A stretch of 64,000 bases of DNA from Microbacterium candidum (GCF_030315975.1 NZ_JASXSZ010000001.1:124001-188000), one strand, 5' to 3'. Positions 48,411 to 57,624 are shown, numbered from the stretch's first letter. Made by a program: numbers and translations. Notes: generated from the letters alone by a model not told the origin.

Positions 48411-50489
48411 TTAGCTTGGTATATGAGTGGATTCGACGGATGTGAGGGCGGTGGGACCCAGCCTGACGACGCCGACCACGTCGGTGGCGAAGCCGCCTGC
48501 GGCGGCCTCGTCGTACGAGAGAACGGGAAGGCCGACGACCTGGGCCGCGACGAGGTTCCGCACGGCCTGGCGCAGCGACGGCGCGCAGACCAGCACCGGC
48601 TCGGGACCGCTCCTGTCGAGCTCGTCGACGGTACGGCGCACCCCCTCCAGCACCTGCATCGTCGTCTGCGGGCTCAGCACGATCTGCGCCCCCCCGTCGG
48701 AGACCCGCATCCCCTCGAGCATCTGCTGTTCGAGCATCGGGTCGAACATCACGACCCGCAGGCGCCCGCCCCGGGCGAAGCGGGCGGCGATGGCCGGTCC
48801 GAGGGCACCGCGGGCGGCCTCGATGAGACCTGCCGTGTCGGTCGAGACCTTGGCGCGCAGCGCCAGCGCCTCGTAGATGCGCCCGAGGTCGTTGATCGGC
48901 ACGCGCTCGACGAGGAGGCCCGCGAGGACGCGCTGGATGCCGGCGAAGGACAGCACCGCAGGGGTGAGCTCCTCGACCGCGGCGGCGTTCGTCTGCTTGA
49001 GGTGCTCGGTGAGCAGGCGGACGTCCTCGAGCGAGAGGAGGCGGTACGCCTGGGCCTGCACGATGTCGGAGAGATGCGTGACGATGACGCTCGCGCGGTC
49101 GATGACGGTCGCACCCGCCATGTCCGCCGCGTGCGACATCTCGGTGGGCACCCACTTGCCTTCGAGGCCGAACACCGGGTCGGCGACGGCCGTCCCGGGC
49201 AGCTCCTCGAGCCCGGTGCCGATCGCGAGCACATGCCCGCGCGGGACGATGCCGCGGCCGGCCTCGACGCCCGCGATGAGGATCGCGTAGGTCTCCTTGG
49301 GGAGCTCGATGTTGTCGCGCGTGCGCACCGGCGGCATCATGATGCCGATCTCGAGGGCGATCTTGCGGCGGAGGGATTTCACGCGCGTGAGCAGGTCCCC
49401 CGATCCACCGGCGGCGAGATCGACGATGTCGGGTGAGAGCGAGATCTCCAGCGCGTGGACCCGCATCCGGTCCATGAGGTCGTCCGGACCGTCGGCGGCC
49501 GCTTCGGCCGCTTCGAGCTCCTGGGCGTGGGCGTCCGCGGCGGCGAGGCGCGCCTGGTGGGCCTTGACGCGGGATGCGGCGAACAGCAGCACCGCGCCGA
49601 TCGCGAAGAACGCGAGGATCGGCATCCCGGGAATGAGGCCCATCGCGATCGCGGCGACCCCGGTGATGAGCAGGGCGTTGCGGGACTGCATCAGCTGGCG
49701 GCCGGCGGCGTGGCCCAACTCCGCCTCGGCATTCTCGCGGGTGACGATGATGCCGGTCGAGACCGCCATCAGGAGTGCGGGGATCTGCGTGACGAGGCCG
49801 TCGCCGATCGTCAGCAGGCTGTACGTCTTCAGGGCCTCGTTCATGTCCATGCCGTGCGTGGACATGCCGATGACGATCCCGCCGAAGAAGTTGATGACGA
49901 CGATCACGATGCCGGCGATCGCATCCCCCTTGACGAACTTCGACGCGCCGTCCATCGCGCCGTAGAAGTCGGCCTCGGCCGCGACCTCCGCACGACGCGC
50001 CCGCGCCTCCGCATCCGTGATGAGTCCCGCGTTGAGATCCGCGTCGATCGCCATCTGCTTGCCCGGCATGGCATCGAGGGTGAAGCGTGCGCCGACTTCC
50101 GCGACGCGCTCCGCGCCCTTCGTGACGACGACGAACTGGATGACGGTGAGGATGAGGAAGATCACCGCGCCGATGACGAGCGATCCGCTCACCGTGATCT
50201 GCCCGAACGCCTGGATCACCTGGCCGGCGTGCGCCTGGCTGAGGATCAGCCGGGTGGACGCGACGTTCAGCCCCAGCCGGAAGAGCGTCGCGACGAGCAG
50301 GATGCTCGGGAACACCGAGAAGTCGAGGGGCTTCTTGACGAACATCGCCGTCAGCAGGATGAGCAGGGAGATGCAGATGTTCAGGACGATGAGCACGTCC
50401 AGAAGGCCGGTGGGGATGGGGACGATGAGGAGCAGGATGATCCCGACCACGCCGACCGGCACGACTCCCTTGGACAGCAGCTGACCCAT
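48411..50489 (-). CDS. flhA: Flagellar export gate protein FlhA
   Basis: 692 residues. Eight N-terminal transmembrane helices, the FHIPEP-region equivalent (DAMPGKQMAIDADLNAGLITDAEARARR), then a large cytosolic domain (PVRTRDNIELPKETYAILIAGVEAGRG). FlhA forms the nonameric ring that passes substrates through the export gate. ATG 50489; flhB ends 40 nt upstream. Confidence 0.96.
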   Translation of the reverse strand: MGQLLSKGVVPVGVVGIILLLIVPIPTGLLDVLIVLNICISLLILLTAMFVKKPLDFSVFPSILLVATLFRLGLNVASTRLILSQAHAGQVIQAFGQITVSGSLVIGAVIFLILTVIQFVVVTKGAERVAEVGARFTLDAMPGKQMAIDADLNAGLITDAEARARRAEVAAEADFYGAMDGASKFVKGDAIAGIVIVVINFFGGIVIGMSTHGMDMNEALKTYSLLTIGDGLVTQIPALLMAVSTGIIVTRENAEAELGHAAGRQLMQSRNALLITGVAAIAMGLIPGMPILAFFAIGAVLLFAASRVKAHQARLAAADAHAQELEAAEAAADGPDDLMDRMRVHALEISLSPDIVDLAAGGSGDLLTRVKSLRRKIALEIGIMMPPVRTRDNIELPKETYAILIAGVEAGRGIVPRGHVLAIGTGLEELPGTAVADPVFGLEGKWVPTEMSHAADMAGATVIDRASVIVTHLSDIVQAQAYRLLSLEDVRLLTEHLKQTNAAAVEELTPAVLSFAGIQRVLAGLLVERVPINDLGRIYEALALRAKVSTDTAGLIEAARGALGPAIAARFARGGRLRVVMFDPMLEQQMLEGMRVSDGGAQIVLSPQTTMQVLEGVRRTVDELDRSGPEPVLVCAPSLRQAVRNLVAAQVVGLPVLSYDEAAAGGFATDVVGVVRLGPTALTSVESTHIPS

Positions 50490-50529
50490 CAGGCGCCTCT
50501 TTCCTGTTCGTGTTCGTGCAGCCCGGGCA

Positions 50530-51627
50530 TCACAGCCCCCGACCGCGGGTGGCGGCTGTCGGCATCGTGTGCGTTCCGCGCGCCGATCCGCGACGCTTCA
50601 GCTGGTCGATGAAGGCCAGCACCTGGGCGACGGCGGTGTAGAGCTCGGTCGGGATCTCCCGGCCGATATCGCAGGCGGCGTGCAGCGCACGGGCCAGCGG
50701 GATGTCGCGGACCATCGGGATGCCGGCCTCCTCCGCCTTCTCACGGATCTTCTGCGCGACGACCCCCGCGCCTTTCGCGACCACCCGCGGGGCCGACTGG
50801 CCGGGCTCGTAGCGCAGTGCCACCGCGACATGCGTGGGGTTCACGAGCACGACGTCGCTGTCGCTGACGGCGCCGATCATGCGGTTGCGGCTGAGCGCGA
50901 GCTGTCGCGAGCGCCGCTGCGAGCGCACCAGAGGGTCGCCCTCGCTCTTCTTGTGCTCGTCCTTCGCTTCCTTCTTCGTCATGCGGGTGTGCTTGCGGTT
51001 GCGCCGGACGACCACGGCCACATCGATCGCGGCGAGGAGCAGACCGACGGCGACGGCGACCTCGAGGAGTGCGACGACGCCGTTCGTCGCCTGCTCGACA
51101 AGCCAGGCGACGGTGTGGTCGCCGCTCGCCATCAGCACCGGGACGAGCCCGGAGACGACGATCCACAGCGCGACGCCGATCGCCACGGTCTTCAGGAGCG
51201 CCCTGACGCCCTCCCATAGCGAATGCCCGCTGAACGCCCTCTTCAGACCCGCGAAGACGTCGAACTGCTCCGTGCGCATCGGGATGCCGCGCAGGTGGAT
51301 CCCGCCCTGCGCGATCGCCGTCGCCGTGGTCGCGACGAGGACGACCACGAGCAGCGGCATGAGCACGACGCCGAGCGATGCCAGCGCCGAGGCCATCGCG
51401 TCGAGCGCTGCCAGGTCGGTGGGATGCTTCGCCACCCGCACGACCGTGAGGAGCTGCCCGGTCAGCACCTGCGCCGCGGACGCGATCATGCTCGGCATCA
51501 TGACGGCGGCCGCGGCGATGCACACCCACGCCGTGAAGTCCTGGCTGCGACCGATACGGCCCTTCTTGCGGGCTTCCGCGAGGCGGCGCTCGGTGGCCTT
51601 CTCGGTCCGCTCCCCGGCGTCGCTCAT
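50530..51627 (-). CDS. flhB: Flagellar export gate protein FlhB
   Basis: 365 residues. Four transmembrane helices and the autocleavage motif NPTH (263-266) in VVLVNPTHVAVALRYEP are present. After self-cleavage it switches export from hook to filament substrates, with FliK. ATG 51627 overlaps the fliR stop (ATGA). FliR and FlhB are separate here, whereas some bacteria fuse them. Confidence 0.96.
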   Translation of the reverse strand: MSDAGERTEKATERRLAEARKKGRIGRSQDFTAWVCIAAAAVMMPSMIASAAQVLTGQLLTVVRVAKHPTDLAALDAMASALASLGVVLMPLLVVVLVATTATAIAQGGIHLRGIPMRTEQFDVFAGLKRAFSGHSLWEGVRALLKTVAIGVALWIVVSGLVPVLMASGDHTVAWLVEQATNGVVALLEVAVAVGLLLAAIDVAVVVRRNRKHTRMTKKEAKDEHKKSEGDPLVRSQRRSRQLALSRNRMIGAVSDSDVVLVNPTHVAVALRYEPGQSAPRVVAKGAGVVAQKIREKAEEAGIPMVRDIPLARALHAACDIGREIPTELYTAVAQVLAFIDQLKRRGSARGTHTMPTAATRGRGL

Positions 51628-52388
51628 CGGGTCACCCCCAGCAGGAGCTTTGCCGCGTCCCCGGCGAGGACGTCGACCACGCCAGGGAGGACGGCGTACA
51701 CGAATCCGACCAGCAGGAGGGTGAGGCCGATCTTGATCGGGAAGCCCAGCGCGAACGCGTTCAGGGCCGGCGCGACGCGCGTGATCAGTCCGAGGCCGAC
51801 GTCGGCGAGGAACAGCACGATGAGCAGCGGGCCCGCGATCTGCACGGCGCTGACCAGCATCTGTCCCGCGGCCCCGACGAGCGCGGCCGTCGGACGGTCG
51901 AGGTCGATCATTCCCGTGACCGGCACGGCGTCGAACGAGCGGAACAGACCGCCAAGCACCAGCTGGTATCCGCCGGACGTGAACAGGAGCACGATCGCGG
52001 TCATCTGGAACAGGCGCGTGAACGGCGCCGCGTTGATCCCTATGCCGGGGTCGTAGGCCTGGGCGAGCTGGAAGCCGCCGAACACATCGATGAGGCTTCC
52101 GGCGCCCTGGACGGCGCTGAACAGCAGCATCACGAGGAACCCGAGCAGAGCGCCCGTGATCGCCTGGCCGACGAGGGCCAGCAGGAACACCCCCGTGCCG
52201 AGCCGCACGTAGCCGGCGGTCACGACCGGCGAGACGGCCAGAGCGAGCCCCACCCCCAGCATCGCGCGGATGCGCATGGGGATCGACCCGTTGCTGAACG
52301 GCGGGGCGACGGCGAGGAACGCGGTGATCCGCACGCACGCGAGCGACGTCGCCTCGATCCACGCGAAGTCGAGGGGGATGTTCATCAT
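51624..52388 (-). CDS. fliR: Flagellar export gate protein FliR
   Basis: 254 residues with six transmembrane helices; GFQLAQAYDPGIGINAAPFTRLFQM and the PIKIGLTLLLVGF end are typical. It assembles with FliP and FliQ as the export pore. ATG 52388 overlaps the fliQ stop; ATG 52385 is the next codon. Confidence 0.95.
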   Translation of the reverse strand: MMNIPLDFAWIEATSLACVRITAFLAVAPPFSNGSIPMRIRAMLGVGLALAVSPVVTAGYVRLGTGVFLLALVGQAITGALLGFLVMLLFSAVQGAGSLIDVFGGFQLAQAYDPGIGINAAPFTRLFQMTAIVLLFTSGGYQLVLGGLFRSFDAVPVTGMIDLDRPTAALVGAAGQMLVSAVQIAGPLLIVLFLADVGLGLITRVAPALNAFALGFPIKIGLTLLLVGFVYAVLPGVVDVLAGDAAKLLLGVTR

Positions 52389-52660
52389 CCACCGCTCAGC
52401 AGGGTCGGGATGCGGGCGAACAGGTCGTGCGTGAACGCCACGATCTCCGCGATCATCCAGTTGCCGCACACGAGGAGCGCGATCCCGACGGCGATGAGCT
52501 TCGGGACGAACGAGATCGTCATCTCCTGCACCTGCGTGATCGACTGCAGGAGCGACACCGTGAAACCGACGACGAGGGCCGTGATCAGCACCGGCGCGCA
52601 CAGCTTCGCCGCGAGGAGCAGGGCCTCCTGCCCGATGTCCATGACCGCTTCGGGGCTCAT
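52385..52660 (-). CDS. fliQ: Flagellar export gate protein FliQ
   Basis: 91 residues with two transmembrane helices (about 16-37 and 51-72) and the core VGFTVSLLQSITQVQEMTISFVPK. It overlaps fliP and fliR by ATGA, giving a tightly coupled fliPQR unit. Confidence 0.95.
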   Translation of the reverse strand: MSPEAVMDIGQEALLLAAKLCAPVLITALVVGFTVSLLQSITQVQEMTISFVPKLIAVGIALLVCGNWMIAEIVAFTHDLFARIPTLLSGG

Positions 52661-53493
52661 CCGCTGCCTCCATACGACTGCACGAGCGACGTGATCACCA
52701 GGCCCCACCCGTCGACCAGCAGGAACAGGAGGATCTTGAACGGCAGCGAGATCATCACCGGCGGCAGCATCATCATGCCCATCGACATGAGCGCGCTCGA
52801 GACGACGAGGTCGATGACGAGGAACGGGACGAACACGATGAACCCGATGAGGAACGCCGCCCGCAGCTCGCTGAGCATGAACGCCGGCACGAGCGTGTAG
52901 AGCGGGATGCTCGCGGGGTCGGCCGGGTTCGGGAGCTGGGCCGCACGGTACATCAGGGCGATGTCCTCCTCGCGCGTATTGCCCAGCATCCAGGCCCGCA
53001 GCGGCACCTGGGCGAGGTCGAACGCCTGCGCGAAATCGATCCGGCCCGCGGTGTACGGCACGACGGCGATGGTGTTGATGTCCGTCAGCACCGGCCACAT
53101 GATGAACAGCGTCAGGAACAGGCTGAGCCCGGCGAGCACCTGGTTCGGCGGGATGGACGGCAGAGACAGCGCGTTGCGCGTCAGCGCGAGCACGACGAAG
53201 ACCTTCGTGAAGCTCGACATCATGAGGAGCAGAGCCGGCGCGATGCTCAGCACCGTGATGCCGAGCAGCACCATGACGCTGTCGGACGGCGTGCCGTTGA
53301 CGCCGTTGATCGTGATCCCGCCCGTGCCCGGGTCGGGCGTCGCGGGCGGGGCCGGCGTCGCCACGGCCGCGTGCGCGCCGACGGCACCGAGCACGACCAG
53401 CACGAGCGCGAGGCCGATCGCGACGGCGGCCACCCGCCACGCACGTCGACGGGGACGCGGCGCCGGCGCCACGACGGTGACGGATGCGGGCAC
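52657..53493 (-). CDS. fliP: Flagellar export gate protein FliP
   Basis: 278 residues. A signal-like first helix, an extracellular Pro/Thr-rich stretch, and the conserved SSFTKVFVVLALTRNALSLPSIPPNQVLAG and MGMMMLPPVMISLPFKILLFLLVDGW segments. It starts at GTG 53493 behind a conserved flagellar promoter, so fliPQR-flhB-flhA-csrA is one sub-operon. Confidence 0.96.
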   Translation of the reverse strand: MPASVTVVAPAPRPRRRAWRVAAVAIGLALVLVVLGAVGAHAAVATPAPPATPDPGTGGITINGVNGTPSDSVMVLLGITVLSIAPALLLMMSSFTKVFVVLALTRNALSLPSIPPNQVLAGLSLFLTLFIMWPVLTDINTIAVVPYTAGRIDFAQAFDLAQVPLRAWMLGNTREEDIALMYRAAQLPNPADPASIPLYTLVPAFMLSELRAAFLIGFIVFVPFLVIDLVVSSALMSMGMMMLPPVMISLPFKILLFLLVDGWGLVITSLVQSYGGSG

Positions 53494-53541
53494 GCGGCAC
53501 TCCGGACGTGGGTGTCGAGGCCGATCCGTAGCCAGGTTGTC

Positions 53542-53556
53542 GAGCGATCCGTGCTC
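53542..53556 (-). promoter_or_regulatory. GGA-loop hairpin in the fliP leader (possible CsrA site)
   Basis: Minus strand GAGC-ACGGATC-GCTC: a 4-bp stem with GGA in a 7-nt loop (ACGGA is the CsrA-like core), 49 nt before the fliP start. The same hairpin and flanking sequence recur before fliH. Confidence 0.55.
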
Positions 53557-53560
53557 TCCG

Positions 53561-53594
53561 CCGACTATCGCGACGGGACGGATCCGCGGTAACC
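53561..53594 (-). promoter_or_regulatory. Conserved flagellar promoter before fliP
   Basis: Minus strand GGTTAC-N14-GTCGCGATAGTCGG, between fliO and fliP. The second of four copies, with identical 14-nt spacing. Confidence 0.8.
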
Positions 53595-53599
53595 GCGGC

Positions 53600-54022
53600 T
53601 CAGGCGACGGACTTCAGCGCGCGCCGGGTCTTCGCGATCGGCCCCGCGTCGACCTCCGGCTGCGCGATCTCCTCCGCGACGTCCGCCGGGATCGTCTCCT
53701 GCGTGTCGACCACATTGACGCCGTGCTCGGTCACCCCGAGGACGTACCGGATGCCGTCGAACTCGGCCACGACCAGCTGCGCCTTGCCGCCGAGGCCGGA
53801 GCGTGCGACGACGGTGATCTTCTCCGCCCGGGGACGGGGACCGGCATCCTGTCGCGCGGGAAGGATGGCGCCCATCCCCTTGAGCTTCTTCGGCAGCAGG
53901 GCCGCGAACGGATTGCCGCCGGCCGCTTTGCCCTTCTGCAGGCGGCGGTTCAGCCACAGAAGCAGGCCGAGCACCGCGGCGAGCGCGACGATCGTGCGCA
54001 GCGCGAGGAGCAGATCGCCCAT
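53600..54022 (-). CDS. fliO: Flagellar biosynthesis protein FliO
   Basis: 140 residues. One N-terminal transmembrane helix (about 6-24) and a cytosolic beta-rich domain (LGGKAQLVVAEFDGIRYVLGVTEHGVNVVD) typical of FliO, which scaffolds FliP ring assembly. It follows fliN by 1 nt. Confidence 0.9.
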   Translation of the reverse strand: MGDLLLALRTIVALAAVLGLLLWLNRRLQKGKAAGGNPFAALLPKKLKGMGAILPARQDAGPRPRAEKITVVARSGLGGKAQLVVAEFDGIRYVLGVTEHGVNVVDTQETIPADVAEEIAQPEVDAGPIAKTRRALKSVA

Positions 54023-54023
54023 G

Positions 54024-54683
54024 TCAGAAGCTCTCGGCGTGCTCGAGGATGCGCTCGACGCGTACGGCGAAATCGCCGTCGGCGACGACGACCGTGCCGT
54101 GTCCGATGAGCCGCCCGTTGAGCTTGATGTCCGCGGGCGAGCCTGCAGCCCGGTCGAGTTCGACCACGCGGCCGGGCTCGAGCGAGAGCACGTCGCGCAC
54201 CGGCATCCTGGTCCTCCCGATCTCGACGACGACCTCCATCTCGACGCCCGCGATGCGGCTGAATCTGCCCGGTGCGGCGGAGGCTCCGGCGACGCGTTCG
54301 TCGTCGATGCGGACCGCGGCGCGCGCGACGACCGTGCCGTCCTCGCTCACGAGATCGAACACCTGCGTGCCGGGTGCCGTGAAGCTCTCGACGGCGCTCA
54401 CGCGTACGCCGTCGCCGAGCGTCCCCACGCCGAGCACGGCGACGGCCGCCTCGAAGACCGGATGAAGCCGGTCTTCGAGCGGTGCGTCGGCGGAGCCGTC
54501 CTCGAGCGCGTCCGGGTCGGCCACCTGGATGGCGATCGTCGCCCCGGGCGTCCCGGTGAACGCGACGGCCACCGCCTCGCCTGCCGCGCCCGGGTCCGTC
54601 GACGGCGCCGGGATGACGGGGAATCCGAGCGGGAGCCTGGCTGCGATCGTGGCGGCGATCGCGGTCTCGTGGAAGGTGCTCAT
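54024..54683 (-). CDS. fliN: Flagellar motor switch protein FliN with extra N-terminal domain
   Basis: 219 residues, longer than the ~130 of classical FliN. The C-terminal ~75 residues (GVEMEVVVEIGRTRMPVRDVLSLEPGRVVELDRAAGSPADIKLNGRLIGHG) are the FliN/SpoA domain; the first ~135 residues resemble a CheC/FliY-like or FliM-middle-type region, as in FliY proteins. It forms the lower C-ring. It overlaps fliM (ATGA). Confidence 0.92.
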   Translation of the reverse strand: MSTFHETAIAATIAARLPLGFPVIPAPSTDPGAAGEAVAVAFTGTPGATIAIQVADPDALEDGSADAPLEDRLHPVFEAAVAVLGVGTLGDGVRVSAVESFTAPGTQVFDLVSEDGTVVARAAVRIDDERVAGASAAPGRFSRIAGVEMEVVVEIGRTRMPVRDVLSLEPGRVVELDRAAGSPADIKLNGRLIGHGTVVVADGDFAVRVERILEHAESF

Positions 54684-55597
54684 CGGTGGGTCTCCTCGTC
54701 GATGGTGATGATCGTGCAGGCGAGCCTCGAACCCCGGCTGCCCGCGGTGGCGCGGGCGATGGGGACGCCGCCGGCCACGAGCTCGAACGGCTTGGTCTCG
54801 GGATGGGGGAACCGCAGCAGGTCGCCGGGTGCGAGGTCCAGCACCTCACCTGCGCCGATCGTGATCGGCGCGAGGCGCAGCGTGACATCGAGCGGTGCGC
54901 TGCGCACCTGCTCGAGCGTCACGCTCGCGGTGTGCGCAGAAGGGCCGACATCCCCCGTCTCGGCCAGCCGGTCGACGACGGCGGAGGCCGGCAGCATGAC
55001 GGTCGCCGTCGTCTCGGCGTCGCCGAGTCGCATCGTGTAGCGCGCGACGATGACGGCCGCGCCGGAGGAGACGACCTGCAGGAACTGCGGGTTGTAGTGC
55101 ACACCGCTGAACGCCGGCTCGCCGGGGAGCAGCGAGCCGAGACTCGCGGAGAGATGCTCGAACGTGCCGTCCATGACGTGTCCGACGAGCGCGAGCTCGA
55201 TCGGTGTGAAGGTGCGCGCCTCGGGGGGCGACGTGCTCTTGCCGCCCATCATCTGCACGACCCACAGGAGCGCGGTGCCGAGGTCGAACTGGACGATGCA
55301 CGGCTCGTCGCGATCCGCGAAGGATGCCGTCACCATCGCCGTCGTGCCGGGGAGCGTGAGCGCATACTCCTCGTAGGTGACGACATCCACCGCCTCGAGC
55401 ACGACGTGCGCGTGCACCCGGATCTTCGCCGTCAGCTGCGAGGACCACTGCCGTGCGAACGATTCGAAGGCGGCCTCGAGCCGGCGGAGGTGTTCGCGAC
55501 CGAGCTGCGCGGGACGACGGAAGTCGTAGACCGGGTACCGGAGCGCCGGATCGTCCAGGATGCGGGCTCCGACCATGGCGGTCTCCTCGAAGATCAT
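54680..55597 (-). CDS. fliM: Flagellar motor switch protein FliM
   Basis: 305 residues. The FliM middle domain (VYDFRRPAQLGREHLRRLEAAFESFARQWSSQLT) and the C-terminal SpoA domain (SAPLDVTLRLAPITIGAGEVLDLAPGDLLRF) are seen. The typical N-terminal CheY-binding peptide (LSQxEID) is not evident. A GTG six nt upstream (55603) is an alternative start. It links CheY to rotation switching. Confidence 0.93.
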   Translation of the reverse strand: MIFEETAMVGARILDDPALRYPVYDFRRPAQLGREHLRRLEAAFESFARQWSSQLTAKIRVHAHVVLEAVDVVTYEEYALTLPGTTAMVTASFADRDEPCIVQFDLGTALLWVVQMMGGKSTSPPEARTFTPIELALVGHVMDGTFEHLSASLGSLLPGEPAFSGVHYNPQFLQVVSSGAAVIVARYTMRLGDAETTATVMLPASAVVDRLAETGDVGPSAHTASVTLEQVRSAPLDVTLRLAPITIGAGEVLDLAPGDLLRFPHPETKPFELVAGGVPIARATAGSRGSRLACTIITIDEETHR

Positions 55598-55608
55598 GGG
55601 CACGCTGC

Positions 55609-56448
55609 TCAGCCGCCGTTCCCGGGGCCGCGCAGGGCGGCGCGGCCCTGCGCCGCGGCGACGGACGGGATGAGGGCGCGGACCTGGTCCTGCTCGTTGG
55701 ACTCCACCACGATGTCGACGCGGCGGTTGCTCGCGAGCGCCTCGGGGCTGTCGCCCTGGGCGACGGGTCTCGTGTCGGAGAAGCTCGTGGCGCGCACGCG
55801 CGCGCCGGGGATGGCCTTCTGCTCGATGAGGAACCGGGCGACCTGCGTCGCGCGGCCGGCGGAGAGCTCCCAGTTCGTCGGGAACGGGAAGGCGGCGCTG
55901 CGGTGATCGGCGTGGCCCTCGATGCTGAGCTGGTTGGAGACGCCGCCGAGGACGCCGCCGATCGCATTCAGGACCGCGTCGGCCTTCGCCGACAGCGCGG
56001 TGCTGTTGTCGGTGAAGAACGTCTCGGCGCCGACGAGTCCGACCTTCAGCCCCCGGTCGTCGATGCTGAACTCGACGGTGTCCTGCAGCCCCTCGGCCGC
56101 GAGCGCGGCGTACATCCTGTCGCGCAGGGCCTCGAGCGACTCGTATTCGACGGTGGCCCGCGCGGTTAGGGCTTCGACGCCCTTCTTGTCGACCAGCTCG
56201 GGCGGGATGACGAGGCCCGGCGTCGTGTCGGCGCCGGCCTTGGTGCGCTCGTGCCCGAAGCCGGTGGCGAGGCTGTTGGCGAGCATCTCGAACTTGCCTT
56301 TGTTGACGTTCGAGACGGCGAACAGCACGATGAACAGGCACATGAGCACGGTGACCATGTCGGCATACGACACCGCCCACCGCTCATCCGGCTCGACGTG
56401 GGCGGTGGAGCCGCGCGCGCGGCGGCTCGTCCTGCGCGTCGGGCTCAC
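55609..56448 (-). CDS. motB: Flagellar stator protein MotB
   Basis: 279 residues. One transmembrane helix (about 29-49) with the proton-binding Asp in VSYADMVTVLMCLFIVLFA, then an OmpA-like peptidoglycan-binding domain (IEGHADHRSAAFPFPTNWELSAGRATQVARFL and NRRVDIVVES). It anchors the stator to the wall. It starts at GTG 56448, overlapping the motA stop (GTGA). FliM follows directly; the fliL gene often found at this point is absent. Confidence 0.93.
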   Translation of the reverse strand: MSPTRRTSRRARGSTAHVEPDERWAVSYADMVTVLMCLFIVLFAVSNVNKGKFEMLANSLATGFGHERTKAGADTTPGLVIPPELVDKKGVEALTARATVEYESLEALRDRMYAALAAEGLQDTVEFSIDDRGLKVGLVGAETFFTDNSTALSAKADAVLNAIGGVLGGVSNQLSIEGHADHRSAAFPFPTNWELSAGRATQVARFLIEQKAIPGARVRATSFSDTRPVAQGDSPEALASNRRVDIVVESNEQDQVRALIPSVAAAQGRAALRGPGNGG

Positions 56449-57308
56449 GAGGCATCCTCCGCGGCCTTCGCCGCGCCGGCCTTCGCCTTGCCGGTCTTCG
56501 CCGACGTCGCATCGGACGTCGCGCTCGAAGCCGACTTCGAGCCCGACTTCGAACCTGACTTCGACGAGACGCTGACGAGGGCCTCGAGACGCTCCTGCAC
56601 GTGGTGCGGAGCTCCGCCCGCCTGGATGGCCAGCATCCCCTCGGTGACGATCGTCATGCGCTCGAGCTCGACGGCGGCGATGCGGTTCAGACGCCCGGCG
56701 ATGGGGTTCCAGATGAAGTTCGCCGAGAGGAGGCCCCACAGGGTCGCGACGAACGCGGACGCGATCATCGGCCCGAGATGGTCGGGCTGGTCGAGCTGCT
56801 CGAGCACGTGGGTGAGCGAGACGACGGTGCCGACGATGCCGATCGTCGGCGCGTAGCCGCCGAGGGAGGAGAAGTACTTCGCAGCGACGTTGTTGCGGGT
56901 GGTGACGGCCGCCATCTCGTCCTCCATCACCGTGCGGAGGTCTTCGGCGTCCGTCCCGTCGGCCAGCGCCTGCAGGGCCTGGCGGGTGAAGTCGTCTGAG
57001 GCGGTCTCGACCTGCTGCTCCAGCGAGAGGAGGCCGTCCGCGCGCGCCCTCTCGGCGTAGTCGACGAGGATCGGGATGACCGCCGCGGGCGACGACTTCG
57101 GCCCGCGCACCATGCGGCCGAGGGATTTCACTGCCAGGACCGAGTCCCGCATCGTGTGGCTGGCGATGCCCACGCCGATCGTCGACCCGATCACGAGCAG
57201 CATGGGTGCGGGCAGCAGCAGCGCGTTGAGGCTCGCGCCCTCCAGCGAGATCGTCCCCATCAGCGCGCCGAAGGCGATGATCACGCCGATGATGAATGCG
57301 GGATCCAT
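56445..57308 (-). CDS. motA: Flagellar stator protein MotA
   Basis: 287 residues with four transmembrane helices. The stator core GYAPTIGIVGTVVSLTHVLEQL and the cytosolic charged loop are conserved. The last ~45 residues are a Ser/Lys/Ala-rich tail with iterated SKSG units (SSKSGSKSGSKSASS), unusual for MotA and predicted disordered. It follows flbD by 1 nt. Confidence 0.94.
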   Translation of the reverse strand: MDPAFIIGVIIAFGALMGTISLEGASLNALLLPAPMLLVIGSTIGVGIASHTMRDSVLAVKSLGRMVRGPKSSPAAVIPILVDYAERARADGLLSLEQQVETASDDFTRQALQALADGTDAEDLRTVMEDEMAAVTTRNNVAAKYFSSLGGYAPTIGIVGTVVSLTHVLEQLDQPDHLGPMIASAFVATLWGLLSANFIWNPIAGRLNRIAAVELERMTIVTEGMLAIQAGGAPHHVQERLEALVSVSSKSGSKSGSKSASSATSDATSAKTGKAKAGAAKAAEDAS

Positions 57309-57309
57309 G

Positions 57310-57525
57310 TCATCCCTCCGGCTGCGCGGTGAGGCCGGATGCGGCGGCCAGCACCCGCGCGCGGTACGCGACGATCAGCCCGGTGAGCTCGTCGAGACTC
57401 TCCTTCACGACGAACACCCCGCCGTCGACCATGTGCAGCGTGGTGTCCGGGGAGGCGTACGCGCGCTCGATCAGATCCGGGTTGACCGCGAACCGTGTCT
57501 GGTCGAGGCGGGTGACGGTGATCAT
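57310..57525 (-). CDS. flbD: Flagellar FlbD family protein
   Basis: 71 residues. MITVTRLDQTRFAVNPDLIERAYASPDTTLHMVDG is the FlbD signature. Small FlbD (not the Caulobacter regulator of that name) is nearly always next to flgE/motA; its role is unclear. It starts behind the third conserved flagellar promoter and leads the motA-motB-fliM-fliN-fliO unit. Confidence 0.9.
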   Translation of the reverse strand: MITVTRLDQTRFAVNPDLIERAYASPDTTLHMVDGGVFVVKESLDELTGLIVAYRARVLAAASGLTAQPEG

Positions 57526-57562
57526 CGAGCGGTCTCCGGGATCGGACGGGGCGGATTCAGGC

Positions 57563-57596
57563 CCGACTATCGCGACGCGGCCCGCCCCGGGTAACC
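57563..57596 (-). promoter_or_regulatory. Conserved flagellar promoter before flbD
   Basis: Minus strand GGTTAC-N14-GTCGCGATAGTCGG, between flgE and flbD. The third of four copies with the same spacing. Its spacer is GC-rich and part of a local inverted repeat (CGGCCCGCCCCGG / CCGGGGCGGGCCGCG), which could also act as a terminator for flgE. Confidence 0.8.
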
Positions 57597-57624
57597 GGGG
57601 CGGGCCGCGTGCGGCGGGCGCGGG

